Shown: positions 44,398 through 53,746 of the stretch, one piece after another | Position numbering within the stretch: position 1 is the first letter of the stretch | How the letters are laid out: each line of letters opens with the position of its first letter | Origin: Kaistella polysaccharea | GTDB taxonomy: Bacteria; Bacteroidota; Bacteroidia; Flavobacteriales; Weeksellaceae | Assembly (NCBI RefSeq): GCF_020410745.1 | Contig: NZ_CP084528.1 | Location: 930,001 to 994,000, forward strand | DNA length: 64,000 bases | Direction of reading: 5' to 3' | The notes under the pieces: model-generated | Told to the model about the DNA's origin: nothing | The model's input: the letters and a program-made list of their open reading frames with translations, nothing else | Databases searched by the model: none | Made by a program: the position numbers and the translations under genes

Positions 44398-44988
44398 ATG
44401 AAAAAAACACTATATAAACGATTTCAGCAGTATAAAGACTTAGGCGACAAAACATTTGTTCAACTAACGGCAGAGCAACTAGGTTGGAAATATAATGAAG
44501 AAAGCAATTCCATCGCGACATTGGTGAAACATATGCATGGAAATATGAAATCCCGCTGGACAAATTTCCGTACCGAAGACGGTGAAAAAAGTTGGCGTAA
44601 AAGAGATGAGGAATTCGAGAACGATATCAAGTCTAAAACTGAAATGCTGCAACTTTGGGAAGAAGGCTGGGAAATATTTTTTAAAGCTTTAGATGAGATA
44701 GAAGAAGATAATTGGCAGGATTTGGTTCAAATCGGTGGTCAGAAATTAACCGTTTTCGACGCTGTTCTACGCCAGCTTGCTCATTATTCGTATCATGTTG
44801 GCCAAATTGTTTACCTCGGAAAAATGCTGAGCAATGAAAAATGGAGGAATCTTTCCATTGAAAAAAATAGACAGAAAGTAAATACACTGGAAGAACTTAA
44901 AAATCAAAATTCCACTGAAATTCAAGAAAATTCTTCGCCAGTTTGCTATGCGAAAAGCGACGAAGTACGCGACGATTATAAAATCTAA
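44398..44988 (+). CDS. DUF1572/DinB-like protein
   Basis: 196 residues, mainly helical. Metal-binding His of the DinB/YfiT four-helix fold are likely in VKHMHGNMKSRW and LRQLAHYSYHVGQIVYLGKML, the latter being the family signature. DinB-like proteins include thiol transferases; the role of DUF1572 members is not known. The C-terminal 30 residues are polar and may be disordered. Confidence 0.8.
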   Translation: MKKTLYKRFQQYKDLGDKTFVQLTAEQLGWKYNEESNSIATLVKHMHGNMKSRWTNFRTEDGEKSWRKRDEEFENDIKSKTEMLQLWEEGWEIFFKALDEIEEDNWQDLVQIGGQKLTVFDAVLRQLAHYSYHVGQIVYLGKMLSNEKWRNLSIEKNRQKVNTLEELKNQNSTEIQENSSPVCYAKSDEVRDDYKI

Positions 44989-45082
44989 TTGTCTGATATA
45001 TATCACTATTGATAAAAGTCACGGCGATAAATCAATTCGCCCAACGGGATGTGTTTACTTTTACAGTATAAAACTATAAGTG

Positions 45083-45664
45083 ATGAAAACACCTCCCGGA
45101 CTCCAGAATCTCGAGCAGGTTTTAGCAGATTTAAAAGCAAAAAAAAATTTAAGCTTTGAGGAAATTTGTGACCTTCTTTTTACTTTTCAGTTCAAAGATT
45201 TTGATGAACTTTTCCAAATAACTCCTTTAGAAGTTCCGGATGAAACCTTTATGAGAGTTCCTATTTACCACGGTGATTTTGTGGCCGCCTTAAAAATTTG
45301 GGGAGTCAACCATTATTCTGCTATTCGGGATCATTCGAATTACGATGCCAAAATTAAAGTTTTAAAAGGCAGTTTAACCGAAGTGAGTTATCGGGAAAAT
45401 ATGAATTTTATTGAATATGATTCCCGCGCAATCGCCCGAGTTGGAGATATTTTGGTCGAAGAGCAAACCGATATTAATTCCATGATTAACAATTCAGAAG
45501 GAATCTCGGTAAGTCTTCATGTGTATAGAACACCGAAATTACGCCTGGAAAACGTTCGTATTTTCGATACAGAACAACGCCGTATTGCTCATCTTTCAAA
45601 TCTGGCAAAGTCTTGTTCGTGGATTGCGCCGGAAAACAGTTATAAAAAAATCGCCCAAATATAG
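45083..45664 (+). CDS. Cysteine-dioxygenase-like cupin with altered metal site
   Basis: 193 residues from ATG 45083 (a GTG one codon earlier is less likely). The cupin motif reads WGVNHYSAIRDHSNYDAKIKV, close to the CDO motif (HxSxIHDHxxxH), with a second motif SVSLHVYRTP. In CDO two His in IHDH plus a later His bind iron. Here the first is Arg82 (CGG at 45326-45328), while His84 and His146 are kept. So the usual three-His site appears incomplete, and the activity may be lost, changed or use another ligand. Single gene. Confidence 0.65.
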   Translation: MKTPPGLQNLEQVLADLKAKKNLSFEEICDLLFTFQFKDFDELFQITPLEVPDETFMRVPIYHGDFVAALKIWGVNHYSAIRDHSNYDAKIKVLKGSLTEVSYRENMNFIEYDSRAIARVGDILVEEQTDINSMINNSEGISVSLHVYRTPKLRLENVRIFDTEQRRIAHLSNLAKSCSWIAPENSYKKIAQI

Positions 45665-45771
45665 ATTTACAAATTTTATTTTAAGTTAAATTTCATTTCA
45701 TTGAAAAATCATACTTCGGTGTAGTTTTTTTTTGTGCGTGAATCGCGTTTTCTTTGCAAAAAAATAATCTT

Positions 45772-45779
45772 TAAATTTG
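45772..45779 (+). promoter_or_regulatory. -7 element upstream of mtaB
   Basis: TAAATTTG, 12 nt before the mtaB ATG. A TTTG lies at 45753-45756, with a 15-nt spacer that is short for this promoter type. The mRNA leader would be only a few nucleotides long. Confidence 0.5.
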
Positions 45780-45791
45780 CAGTCTTAAATT

Positions 45792-47141
45792 ATGGAACAT
45801 CTAACCCCAAAAACTGCAGCTTTTCATACACTAGGTTGTAAACTCAATTTTGCTGAAACTTCAACTATTGCCCGACAATTAACTGGTGCAGGATACGAGA
45901 AAGTGAGCTTTGATGAGCCCGCTCATGTTTATGTAATTAACACGTGCTCGGTAACGGAAAATGCAGACCGGGAATGCAAATTTCATGTAAAACGCGCGAT
46001 GAAGGCCAATCCCGATGGTTTGGTTGTTATTTTAGGATGTTATGCACAGTTGAAGCCAGAAGAAATTTCGGCAATTGAAGGCGTAGATTTGGTTTTGGGA
46101 GCTAAAGAAAAATTTAATATCCTGAGTTATTTGGAAGATCTGCAGAAATCTGATGAACACGGAATTATCCACTCCTGCGAAGTTGATCAGGCCGATTTTT
46201 TTATTGGCAGTTATTCCATAGGCGACCGTACCAGAGCTTTTCTGAAAGTTCAAGATGGTTGTGATTACAAATGCACGTACTGCACAATTCCTTTAGCCAG
46301 AGGAATTTCGCGGTCCGACACCATAGAAAATGTGGTAAAAAATGCAACAGAAATAGCGTCGCGCGGAATTCGTGAAATCGTTTTAACTGGTGTAAATATT
46401 GGCGATTACGGTAAAGGTGAATTTGGCAATAAAAAGCACGAACATACTTTTCTTGATTTAATCTCAGAACTCGATCAGGTAGAAGGTATCGAAAGAATAC
46501 GTATTTCTTCCATCGAACCTAATCTCTTAAAAGATGAAAGTATTGATTTGGTAGCGAAAAGCAAACGATTTGTACCTCATTTTCATATTCCCTTACAAAG
46601 CGGAAGCGACGATTTATTAAAGAAGATGAAGCGCCGTTACATGTCGGGACTTTATTACAATCGCGTAAATAAAATCCGTGAAGTAATGCCCGATGCCTGT
46701 ATTGGAGTTGATGTCATTGTAGGATTTCCAGGGGAAACAGAAGAAAAATTTCTAGAAACTTATCAATTTCTAAACGAACTGCCGATCTCTTATCTGCACG
46801 TTTTCACCTATTCGGAAAGAGAAAATACGGAAGCTGCAGAAATGGCGGATGTTATTCCGATTCCTGAAAGAAAAAGACGCAACAAAATGCTGCGAATTCT
46901 TTCGGAGAAAAAGAAAATGGCTTTCTACGAAACTCAATTGGGAAAAACGTTGCCCGTCCTTTGGGAACACGAAAACAAAAATGGAAACATGTTTGGGTTT
47001 ACCGAAAATTATGTGCGTGTTCAAAAACCATTTGACGAAATTTCCATCAATCAAATTGAACTTTTAAAACTCAGTAAAATAGAAAGCGACGGAACAGTTT
47101 CTGTGCACGCCGCTTTCGAAGATTTTTTGAATAAAGTTTAA
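45792..47141 (+). CDS. mtaB: tRNA (t6A37) methylthiotransferase MtaB
   Basis: 449 residues. N-terminal MTTase domain starts with FHTLGCKLNFAETS; the radical-SAM cluster motif is CDYKCTYCTIP (C-x3-C-x2-C, about residues 157-164), followed by RGISRSDTIENVV and the C-terminal TRAM-like part. It converts t6A to ms2t6A at position 37 of tRNAs using two Fe-S clusters. Its last four bases overlap a convergent small gene. Confidence 0.9.
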   Translation: MEHLTPKTAAFHTLGCKLNFAETSTIARQLTGAGYEKVSFDEPAHVYVINTCSVTENADRECKFHVKRAMKANPDGLVVILGCYAQLKPEEISAIEGVDLVLGAKEKFNILSYLEDLQKSDEHGIIHSCEVDQADFFIGSYSIGDRTRAFLKVQDGCDYKCTYCTIPLARGISRSDTIENVVKNATEIASRGIREIVLTGVNIGDYGKGEFGNKKHEHTFLDLISELDQVEGIERIRISSIEPNLLKDESIDLVAKSKRFVPHFHIPLQSGSDDLLKKMKRRYMSGLYYNRVNKIREVMPDACIGVDVIVGFPGETEEKFLETYQFLNELPISYLHVFTYSERENTEAAEMADVIPIPERKRRNKMLRILSEKKKMAFYETQLGKTLPVLWEHENKNGNMFGFTENYVRVQKPFDEISINQIELLKLSKIESDGTVSVHAAFEDFLNKV

Positions 47142-47296
47142 TTGGTCTGAACGGGTTGTGCTTCTCCTGTCGGTAAACTTTGAAATAATTCAGGGAAAAA
47201 TACCGATAAAATGAGATAAGATATTATGGCGATACCAATCGCAACAATACCAATAATTACAACGGGTGCCGGCTTATTTTTTTTTGTAGGTTCCAT
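47138..47296 (-). CDS. Small single-pass membrane protein
   Basis: 52 residues. A basic N-terminus MEPTKKNKPAP, one hydrophobic helix (VVIIGIVAIGIAIISYLIL, about residues 12-30) and a short polar tail SLPTGEAQPVQTN. The arrangement predicts the N-terminus inside. The stop overlaps the end of mtaB tail to tail by 4 nt. It lies 49 nt upstream of the GH63 gene on the same strand. No function recognised. Confidence 0.6.
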   Translation of the reverse strand: MEPTKKNKPAPVVIIGIVAIGIAIISYLILSVFFPELFQSLPTGEAQPVQTN

Positions 47297-47344
47297 ATTT
47301 TAAAATTTTAATGTTCCACTTTTTCCTGCAATTTCTACACCACC

Positions 47345-49993
47345 TTATGTAGGACTTTCTGTTTGAGCTTTTGCGAGCTTTCTTTGTGTAAATCGCGGCT
47401 GCAGGATTTTGGCAATTAAACCCGTCCAGCCAGTTTGGTGTGATGCTCCTACTCCACGGCCGTTATCGCCATGGAAATATTCATAAAATAAGATGTAATC
47501 TTTAAAATCTTTATCTTCCTGAAACCTGGGATATTGCCCATTGAAAGCACGCTTCCCGTTTTCATCTTCCAAGAAAATTTTGGCTAGACGCTTGCCTAGA
47601 AACTCTGCTATTTCATCTAAATTCAAATAGGTTCCACTTCCGGTCGGACATTCTACTTTAAAATCTGGACTGTAATAAAAGAAAAACCGCTGCAAACTTT
47701 CTATTATCAGAAAATTAATCGGAAACCAAATGGGACCGCGCCAGTTGCTATTTCCGCCAAACATATAACTGTCACTTTCTGCCGGCAGATATTTTACTGT
47801 ATAATCTGTACCGTCTAAATTGATGTGAAAGGGATCTTCTTCATATTCTTTTGATAAAGCCCGAACGCCGTAGTCACTCAGGAATTCTTTTTCGTTCAAC
47901 ATTCTTTCCAGCAATTTTTTCAAACGGTGACCTCGCAACAACGAGAGCAGATGTTTGGAATCGTCACCTTTCACTTCCCAATGGGAAACCAGAGAAGCCA
48001 ATTTCGGTTTATTTTCTAAAACCCAATCCATTCTTTCTTTAAAAGCGGGTAATTTTTCCAACATTTCTTCATCAATTACTTCTACCGCAAACATGGGAAT
48101 TAATCCCACAATGGTACGGATTCGCAAAAACATATTGGTACAATCTTTCAGTTGCAAAGCATCATAGAAAAACTCGTCCTGCTCATCCCAAAGGGAAAAA
48201 TCACTTTCACCCATATTATCGAGCGCGTAGGCGATATGTAGAAAATGCTCGAAGAATTTGGTGGCCATATCTTCGTAAACCTTATTGTATAAAGCCAACT
48301 CCAGCGCAATTCTCATCATATTTAAAGAGAACATTGCCATCCAACTTGTTCCGTCGGCTTGCTCTAAATTTTCACCGTAAGGTAAAGTTTCACTTCGGTC
48401 AAAAATTCCAATATTGTCTAAACCTAAGAAACCACCTTCAAAAATATTATTTCCGTTATTGTCTTTTTTATTGACCCACCAGGTGAAATTCATGAGCAGT
48501 TTTTGAAAAACTCCTTCCAGAAATTGAATATCGGGTTTCCCTTTTTCTACTTCATCAATTTTAAAAACCCGAAACGCTGCCCACGCATGTACCGGCGGAT
48601 TGACGTCGCTGAAATCCCATTCATAAGCCGGAAGCTGACCGTTCGGATGCATGAACCATTCCAGGGTTAACAGTTTCAACTGTTGTTTAGAAAAATCTGA
48701 ATCGATAAGGGCAAAACTTAAGGTATGAAAAGCCAAATCCCAAGTCGCAAACCAAGGATATTCCCACTTATCCGGCATTGAAATAATATTCAGAGAATTG
48801 AAGGTTTCCCATTCTTCATTTCTAATATTTCGACGGGACTTCGGCGGTTTTATTTCTGCTGGATCACCGTCTAACCATTTTTCGACGTTATAATGGTAAA
48901 ATTGTTTACTCCACAACATTCCCGCGAGGGCTTGTCGCTGAACTAATTTTTCGTCATCGGTTTTAATTCCTTTCTGTAAATTTTTATAGAAATCATCAGC
49001 ATCTTTTTTTCGGTCTGTAAAAATCTTCGTAAAATCATCAAATGGTTTATCAAAATCTTTATCGCATAATCTGAATTCAAATACTTGAGTAGAATTTCCA
49101 CCGATCACCTCATCGATTAAAAAGGATGCTTTCGTCCCAATTTTATTTGGATTTATGGAAGTTTTAGTACCATTAATAACATAATCATTTATGCCATCTT
49201 TGCAATATTTACCGTCATTTTTTGAATGATATAAACGTTGATTATTGGTTTCATTGTCACAAAAAAGTACGTCTTGCGCTTGACTCGCATACAAATTTTT
49301 GATTGGTAATTCTTTGTGATTAATGGTTATTTGATTAGAATCAGTAGCCTTTAATTCGGGACGGTAATCATCGTAACCCCAGCTCCAGGTATTTCTGAAC
49401 CAAATGGTCGGCAAAAGAATCAGGGGCGCGTCCGTGGTCGTTTTATTGGTAACCGTAATTTTGATTAAAATATCTTCTTGTGACGCTTTCGCAAATTCAA
49501 TAAAAACATCGAAATATTCATTTTGATCAAAAATTCCTGTATCTAGAAGTTCATATTCCGGATTTTCTTTTCCGGCAACTGCGTTTTTTTGCACTAATTC
49601 TTCGTAAGGAAAGGCGTTTTGTGGGTATTTATACAACATCTTCATATAAGAATGCGTTGGCGTGTTGTCTAAATAATAGTAATATTCTTTCACGTCTTCA
49701 CCGTGATTTCCCTCCTGATTGGTCAAGCCAAAAAGGCGCTCTTTGACCATTTTATCTTTTTTATTCCAAAGTCCCAGAGAGAAAATGAGAAGCTGCTTGT
49801 CATCGCAAATTCCGCAAATCCCTTCCTCGCCCCAGCGGTAAGTTTTCGCTTCGGCGGTATCGTGTTTCGTAAAATTCCAGGCGTCACCATTGGCACTATA
49901 ATCCTCACGAACTACTCCCCATTCGCGATTGCTGACGTAAGGACCCCATCTTTTCCAGGAAACATCGGGTAATTTTTTATCTTCTTCGGTCAT
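47345..49993 (-). CDS. GH63-family glucosidase
   Basis: 882 residues. (alpha/alpha)6-barrel features typical of GH63/MGH1J-type proteins: WNFTKHDTAEAKTYRWGEEGI near the start, WFATWDLAFHTLSFALIDSDF, WDFSDVNPPVHAWAAF and NSNWRGPIWFPINF. There is no signal peptide, so it works in the cytoplasm. Bacterial relatives release glucose from small glucosides such as glucosylglycerate or alpha-glucans; the substrate here is unknown. It follows a glucose-1-dehydrogenase-like SDR gene by 55 nt, which fits a pathway that frees and oxidises glucose. Confidence 0.82.
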   Translation of the reverse strand: MTEEDKKLPDVSWKRWGPYVSNREWGVVREDYSANGDAWNFTKHDTAEAKTYRWGEEGICGICDDKQLLIFSLGLWNKKDKMVKERLFGLTNQEGNHGEDVKEYYYYLDNTPTHSYMKMLYKYPQNAFPYEELVQKNAVAGKENPEYELLDTGIFDQNEYFDVFIEFAKASQEDILIKITVTNKTTTDAPLILLPTIWFRNTWSWGYDDYRPELKATDSNQITINHKELPIKNLYASQAQDVLFCDNETNNQRLYHSKNDGKYCKDGINDYVINGTKTSINPNKIGTKASFLIDEVIGGNSTQVFEFRLCDKDFDKPFDDFTKIFTDRKKDADDFYKNLQKGIKTDDEKLVQRQALAGMLWSKQFYHYNVEKWLDGDPAEIKPPKSRRNIRNEEWETFNSLNIISMPDKWEYPWFATWDLAFHTLSFALIDSDFSKQQLKLLTLEWFMHPNGQLPAYEWDFSDVNPPVHAWAAFRVFKIDEVEKGKPDIQFLEGVFQKLLMNFTWWVNKKDNNGNNIFEGGFLGLDNIGIFDRSETLPYGENLEQADGTSWMAMFSLNMMRIALELALYNKVYEDMATKFFEHFLHIAYALDNMGESDFSLWDEQDEFFYDALQLKDCTNMFLRIRTIVGLIPMFAVEVIDEEMLEKLPAFKERMDWVLENKPKLASLVSHWEVKGDDSKHLLSLLRGHRLKKLLERMLNEKEFLSDYGVRALSKEYEEDPFHINLDGTDYTVKYLPAESDSYMFGGNSNWRGPIWFPINFLIIESLQRFFFYYSPDFKVECPTGSGTYLNLDEIAEFLGKRLAKIFLEDENGKRAFNGQYPRFQEDKDFKDYILFYEYFHGDNGRGVGASHQTGWTGLIAKILQPRFTQRKLAKAQTESPT

Positions 49994-50048
49994 CGATTCT
50001 ATTTATTTTTGCAGAAAGGCTAATTACTAGGTATTTACAATCAAACTA

Positions 50049-50858
50049 TTAACCTCCTGTAGAAAATGATTCGAAAGTGGTCATTCCACCATCGATAAAA
50101 ATGCTTGCACCGGTAATATAATCGGCCAGATCGCTTGCTAAAAAAACGGCCAAATTGCCAATATCTTGCGGCTGTCCAATTCGGTTGTACGGAATAAGCT
50201 TCAGAAGTGAATCCAGTTCTTGCTTCGTTTCCCACGCATTTTTATTAATGGGTGTCTGTATAGCACCGGGGCAAATAGAATTTACCCGAATTCGGTCTGC
50301 GCCATATTCTTGCGCTAAGGTTTGCATCAACATTCTGATGGCACCTTTGCTGGAGGCATAATTGGCATGTCCAGCCCAGGGAATAATTTCATGTACGGAA
50401 GAAATGTGTATGATTTTTCCACACGCAACGGAACGTGATGGATTAATTCCTCTCTTCAAAAATTCTTTAATCGCCTCCCGTGCGCAGAGAAACTGGCCCG
50501 TCAAATTCACTCCGATTACTGCGTTCCAGGCGCTCATTGTCATTTCGGTAAAAGGTGAATCGACTTGTATACCGGCGTTATTTACCAAAATATCTACAGT
50601 TCCATAATTGGCTGTGACTTCCTTAAACATGTTAATAACTTCTTCCTCCTTGGAAACATCACATTGGCAGAGCATTCCAGTACCGCCGCTGTCTATTATT
50701 TCTTTTAATATTACTGCCGCTTTATCCTTTGAATTTTCACTGGGATAATTAATGACCACAGAAGCTCCTGATTCTGCCATAGATTTAGCAATCGCAGCTC
50801 CGATGCCGCTGGAAGAGCCTGTAATGATAGCGACTTGGTTTTTCAAAGAAATTTCCAT
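50049..50858 (-). CDS. SDR oxidoreductase, glucose 1-dehydrogenase-like
   Basis: 269 residues. Cofactor motif ITGSSSGIGAAIA (about 12-24), NNAGIQ, catalytic Ser in ISSVHE and Tyr-x3-Lys in NYASSKGAIRM, and a C-terminal ITGASIFIDGG. The overall sequence is close to bacterial glucose 1-dehydrogenases, NAD(P)-linked; SDR substrate calls are soft. Lies between the DUF1684 and GH63 genes, all on the minus strand with gaps of about 50 nt, probably one unit. Confidence 0.78.
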   Translation of the reverse strand: MEISLKNQVAIITGSSSGIGAAIAKSMAESGASVVINYPSENSKDKAAVILKEIIDSGGTGMLCQCDVSKEEEVINMFKEVTANYGTVDILVNNAGIQVDSPFTEMTMSAWNAVIGVNLTGQFLCAREAIKEFLKRGINPSRSVACGKIIHISSVHEIIPWAGHANYASSKGAIRMLMQTLAQEYGADRIRVNSICPGAIQTPINKNAWETKQELDSLLKLIPYNRIGQPQDIGNLAVFLASDLADYITGASIFIDGGMTTFESFSTGG

Positions 50859-50906
50859 GTGAAAGATTTATTGGTAATTGAATTATTGAGGACTTTTAAA
50901 TTATTA

Positions 50907-51524
50907 TTAATGATAATACACGTCATCGTACATAACGCCAGCTTCAATTCGGAGCGGAAGAATATTTTCCACCGGAACAATTGGACAATTGTAATCAAAA
51001 GCGTTATACGCACAGTAAGGATGATATGATTTATTAAAATCGATAATCATCTTATCTGCTTTAGGAATTTTTAAATCAAGATATTTGCCGCCGCCATAAG
51101 TTTCGATGGTATTGGTCTCGTCCCGGAACGGAAGAAAAAGATCGTCCTCATATTTTTTCTGTTTCATCAAATCTAAACTTTGATAGAGAGAAACAGTAAA
51201 ACTCTTTCCGTCCAAAAGGAAAGTTGCCTTTCCGTATTCCCGATATTTTTTCGTTTTACCGGAAGATGTTGGCAGATCAAAAGGAACCGGATTTTCGGTC
51301 TTCACAAAATCTGCAGTCACTCTGTATTTCAGATTGATGGGAAAGAAAGGATGTTTCGTGAAATTGGTAAAATTACTTCCGCGCAAAGGCGTCGTCTTCG
51401 CATTTGTATATTCTGAATTTAATTCCTGCTGAAATTTCTTTATTTCCGACGTAGGATTTTCAGAAAGCATACTTGTGCAGGAAGAAAGTAGAAAAAGAGA
51501 AATAAAAAAAGAGAAATATTTCAT
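50907..51524 (-). CDS. DUF1684 lipoprotein
   Basis: 205 residues. Signal peptide with lipobox LLSSC (Cys16). The conserved DUF1684 features are YHPYCAYNAFDYNCPIVPVEN (about 174-194) and LRIEAGVMY near the end. Function is not established; it is probably exposed at the cell envelope. It heads the run leading to the SDR and GH63 genes. Confidence 0.82.
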   Translation of the reverse strand: MKYFSFFISLFLLSSCTSMLSENPTSEIKKFQQELNSEYTNAKTTPLRGSNFTNFTKHPFFPINLKYRVTADFVKTENPVPFDLPTSSGKTKKYREYGKATFLLDGKSFTVSLYQSLDLMKQKKYEDDLFLPFRDETNTIETYGGGKYLDLKIPKADKMIIDFNKSYHPYCAYNAFDYNCPIVPVENILPLRIEAGVMYDDVYYH

Positions 51525-51606
51525 AAAATTAATTTAAGTTATAATACGGATGAATTTGTAAAGAGGCCAACAAATCAAAATTCTCGAACGCACTTGAATA
51601 CGTTTC

Positions 51607-52005
51607 CTAGGAGATTTTCACTCTATAAACATCAGTTCCGTTTCTTTTGATATTAGGTACAAAAAAGCCGCCCTCTTCGGGAATCTCTTCCTTCAGATCG
51701 AAACTTTTACAATCTTTTGGCAGACCGGAAAAAACCAGGGTAAACCAAAAATCTTTATGTGATGGAACTTCAGTCCAGTAGGGAAAAAGAGATATATTTT
51801 CGTGATGAATAAGGGAGCTTTTGTGATCAGAATTTTTATCAATTAAAAAAGTGGAAGACCAAATACGTACAAGCATTCCGGAAAAGGGGCTACCGGGAAA
51901 ACAACAGTGCACAATGACCTGTTTTTCCTCTTCAACCTTTGGCTGAAGAGATTCCAGAATTTCAGTAGTGATCTCCGGTTTGGTAATTGTTGCTGGATCG
52001 CCCAT
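51607..52005 (-). CDS. Hypothetical protein downstream of mqo
   Basis: 132 residues, not recognised. No signal peptide or membrane helix. Contains HCCFPGSPFSGMLVRIWSST and a Trp/Phe-rich stretch FPYWTEVPSHKDFWFTLVF, consistent with a small globular beta-rich domain. It starts 23 nt after mqo ends, same strand, so it is probably co-transcribed with mqo. Confidence 0.65.
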   Translation of the reverse strand: MGDPATITKPEITTEILESLQPKVEEEKQVIVHCCFPGSPFSGMLVRIWSSTFLIDKNSDHKSSLIHHENISLFPYWTEVPSHKDFWFTLVFSGLPKDCKSFDLKEEIPEEGGFFVPNIKRNGTDVYRVKIS

Positions 52006-52028
52006 TATTCAGGTAATTTCAATTTTTC

Positions 52029-53534
52029 TTAGTAATTAAGTTCCAATTTTTCTTTGGTGTACGCACGAACCTTCTCAGTCAGTTCTGGATTCTCAGACAA
52101 TTTCTGGCCGTAAGAGGGAATAATTTCTTTAATTTTATCTTTCCACTCATTCTCAACCTTATCGGGGAAACATTTTTCAATCACCTGCAACATGGCGTAA
52201 GCAGCAGTTGAAGCTCCCGGCGAAGCACCAAGCAACGACGCAATTGTGCCGCTGTTGTTCACTACGACTTCAGTACCGAACTCCAGTTTGCCGCCATCTT
52301 CATCATTTTTTTTAATAATCTGCACGCGTTGTCCCGCCACTTTTAATTCCCAATCTTCTTCTTTGGCATCTTTTACAAATTCACGAAGGTGTTGCATCCG
52401 CTGATCTTTTGTCATGGCAACCTGCCGTACTAAATATTGGGTTAATGGTAGGTTATGCCACCACGCGCCGAAAAGCGATCTGATGTTGGAGAAGTTTATA
52501 CTTTCGGGTAGATCAAGATAACTTCCCTCTTTTAAAAACTTAGTTGAAAATCCCGCGAAAGGCCCAAATAATAATGCTTCTGTACCGTCTATAATGCGCA
52601 GATCTAAATGGGGAACGCTCATAGGCGGTGCGTCGACGGTTGCTTGCGTATAGACTTTGGTTTGATGTTGAGCAATTAATTCAGGATTATAAGAAACGAG
52701 CCATTCTCCAGAGACAGGAAATCCACCATAACCTTCACTTTCGGGAATATCTGAACTATCGAGTAAAGGCAACGCATAGCCGCCCGCACCGATGAATACA
52801 AAATCTGCGGTAACTTCGTAAGATTTTTGATGCATTCTGTTTTTTACATCAATTTTCCATTTCCCGTCATCGCGGGGATCGATATCTTTCACGTCATGGT
52901 ACAGAAAAACATCAACATTAGAATCATCTACGAGAAATCTTCCCATTTTCCGCGTTAAAGTACCGAAATTCACGTCGGTTCCCATATCCATTTTAGTAGC
53001 TGCCAGATGTTCATTATCCTTTCGGTGTCCCATAATGAGCGGAATCCACTCGCGTAATTGGTCATGGTCGGTAGTGAACTGCATTCCTTTAAATAGATGA
53101 GACTCGGTCATTTTCTCGTGACGTTTCCGGAGGAACTCACTATCGCCTTTGCCAAATACCAAACTCATATGTGGACAGGAATTGATAAAGGTCTTTGGAT
53201 CTTGAATATAATTTTCAGAAAGTAAGAAAGACCAAAATTGCTTCGAAATTTCAAACTGTTCCGCTATTTTTTCAGCTTTCGAAATATCGATGGTGCCATC
53301 TTCGCCTTGCGGCGTGTAATTGAGTTCACAGAAAGCAGAATGTCCCGTGCCGGCATTATTCCAGGCAGCAGAACTCTCCCGGGCAAAACGCCCAAGTCTT
53401 TCAAAAATTGCAATCTTTAAGGTTGGATCAAGTTCATGAAGTAAGGTTCCGAGCGTTGCACTCATAATTCCGCCGCCGATTAAAACAACGTCGTAATGGG
53501 ATTGGGGAACTCTATAAGATGAATAGGAAGGCAT
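52029..53534 (-). CDS. mqo: Malate:quinone oxidoreductase
   Basis: 501 residues, the Mqo length. FAD motif VVLIGGGIMSATLGTLL near the N-terminus (about 17-33) and family-specific stretches RESSAAWNNAGTGHSAFCELNYTP and LGASPGASTAAYAML near the end. A membrane-peripheral enzyme of the TCA cycle that oxidises malate to oxaloacetate and passes electrons to quinone. Leads a unit with a small unknown gene. Confidence 0.95.
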   Translation of the reverse strand: MPSYSSYRVPQSHYDVVLIGGGIMSATLGTLLHELDPTLKIAIFERLGRFARESSAAWNNAGTGHSAFCELNYTPQGEDGTIDISKAEKIAEQFEISKQFWSFLLSENYIQDPKTFINSCPHMSLVFGKGDSEFLRKRHEKMTESHLFKGMQFTTDHDQLREWIPLIMGHRKDNEHLAATKMDMGTDVNFGTLTRKMGRFLVDDSNVDVFLYHDVKDIDPRDDGKWKIDVKNRMHQKSYEVTADFVFIGAGGYALPLLDSSDIPESEGYGGFPVSGEWLVSYNPELIAQHQTKVYTQATVDAPPMSVPHLDLRIIDGTEALLFGPFAGFSTKFLKEGSYLDLPESINFSNIRSLFGAWWHNLPLTQYLVRQVAMTKDQRMQHLREFVKDAKEEDWELKVAGQRVQIIKKNDEDGGKLEFGTEVVVNNSGTIASLLGASPGASTAAYAMLQVIEKCFPDKVENEWKDKIKEIIPSYGQKLSENPELTEKVRAYTKEKLELNY

Positions 53535-53746
53535 ATTTTACTATTTTGGTTTTACGAATTTCGGGAAAACTTTTGTGTTAAGGTGAAATAGAATTGTTAA
53601 ACTTAACTTAAAGAACCGAGTCAAATCACAAATAATGCGATCAATTTCGGCAGATTACAGCACAGCAAATAAATCGCCAAAAGTACCGAACCATTACATT
53701 TCACTACAAAACATTAAAACAAAATGAAAAATTTTACAAGCTAGAT

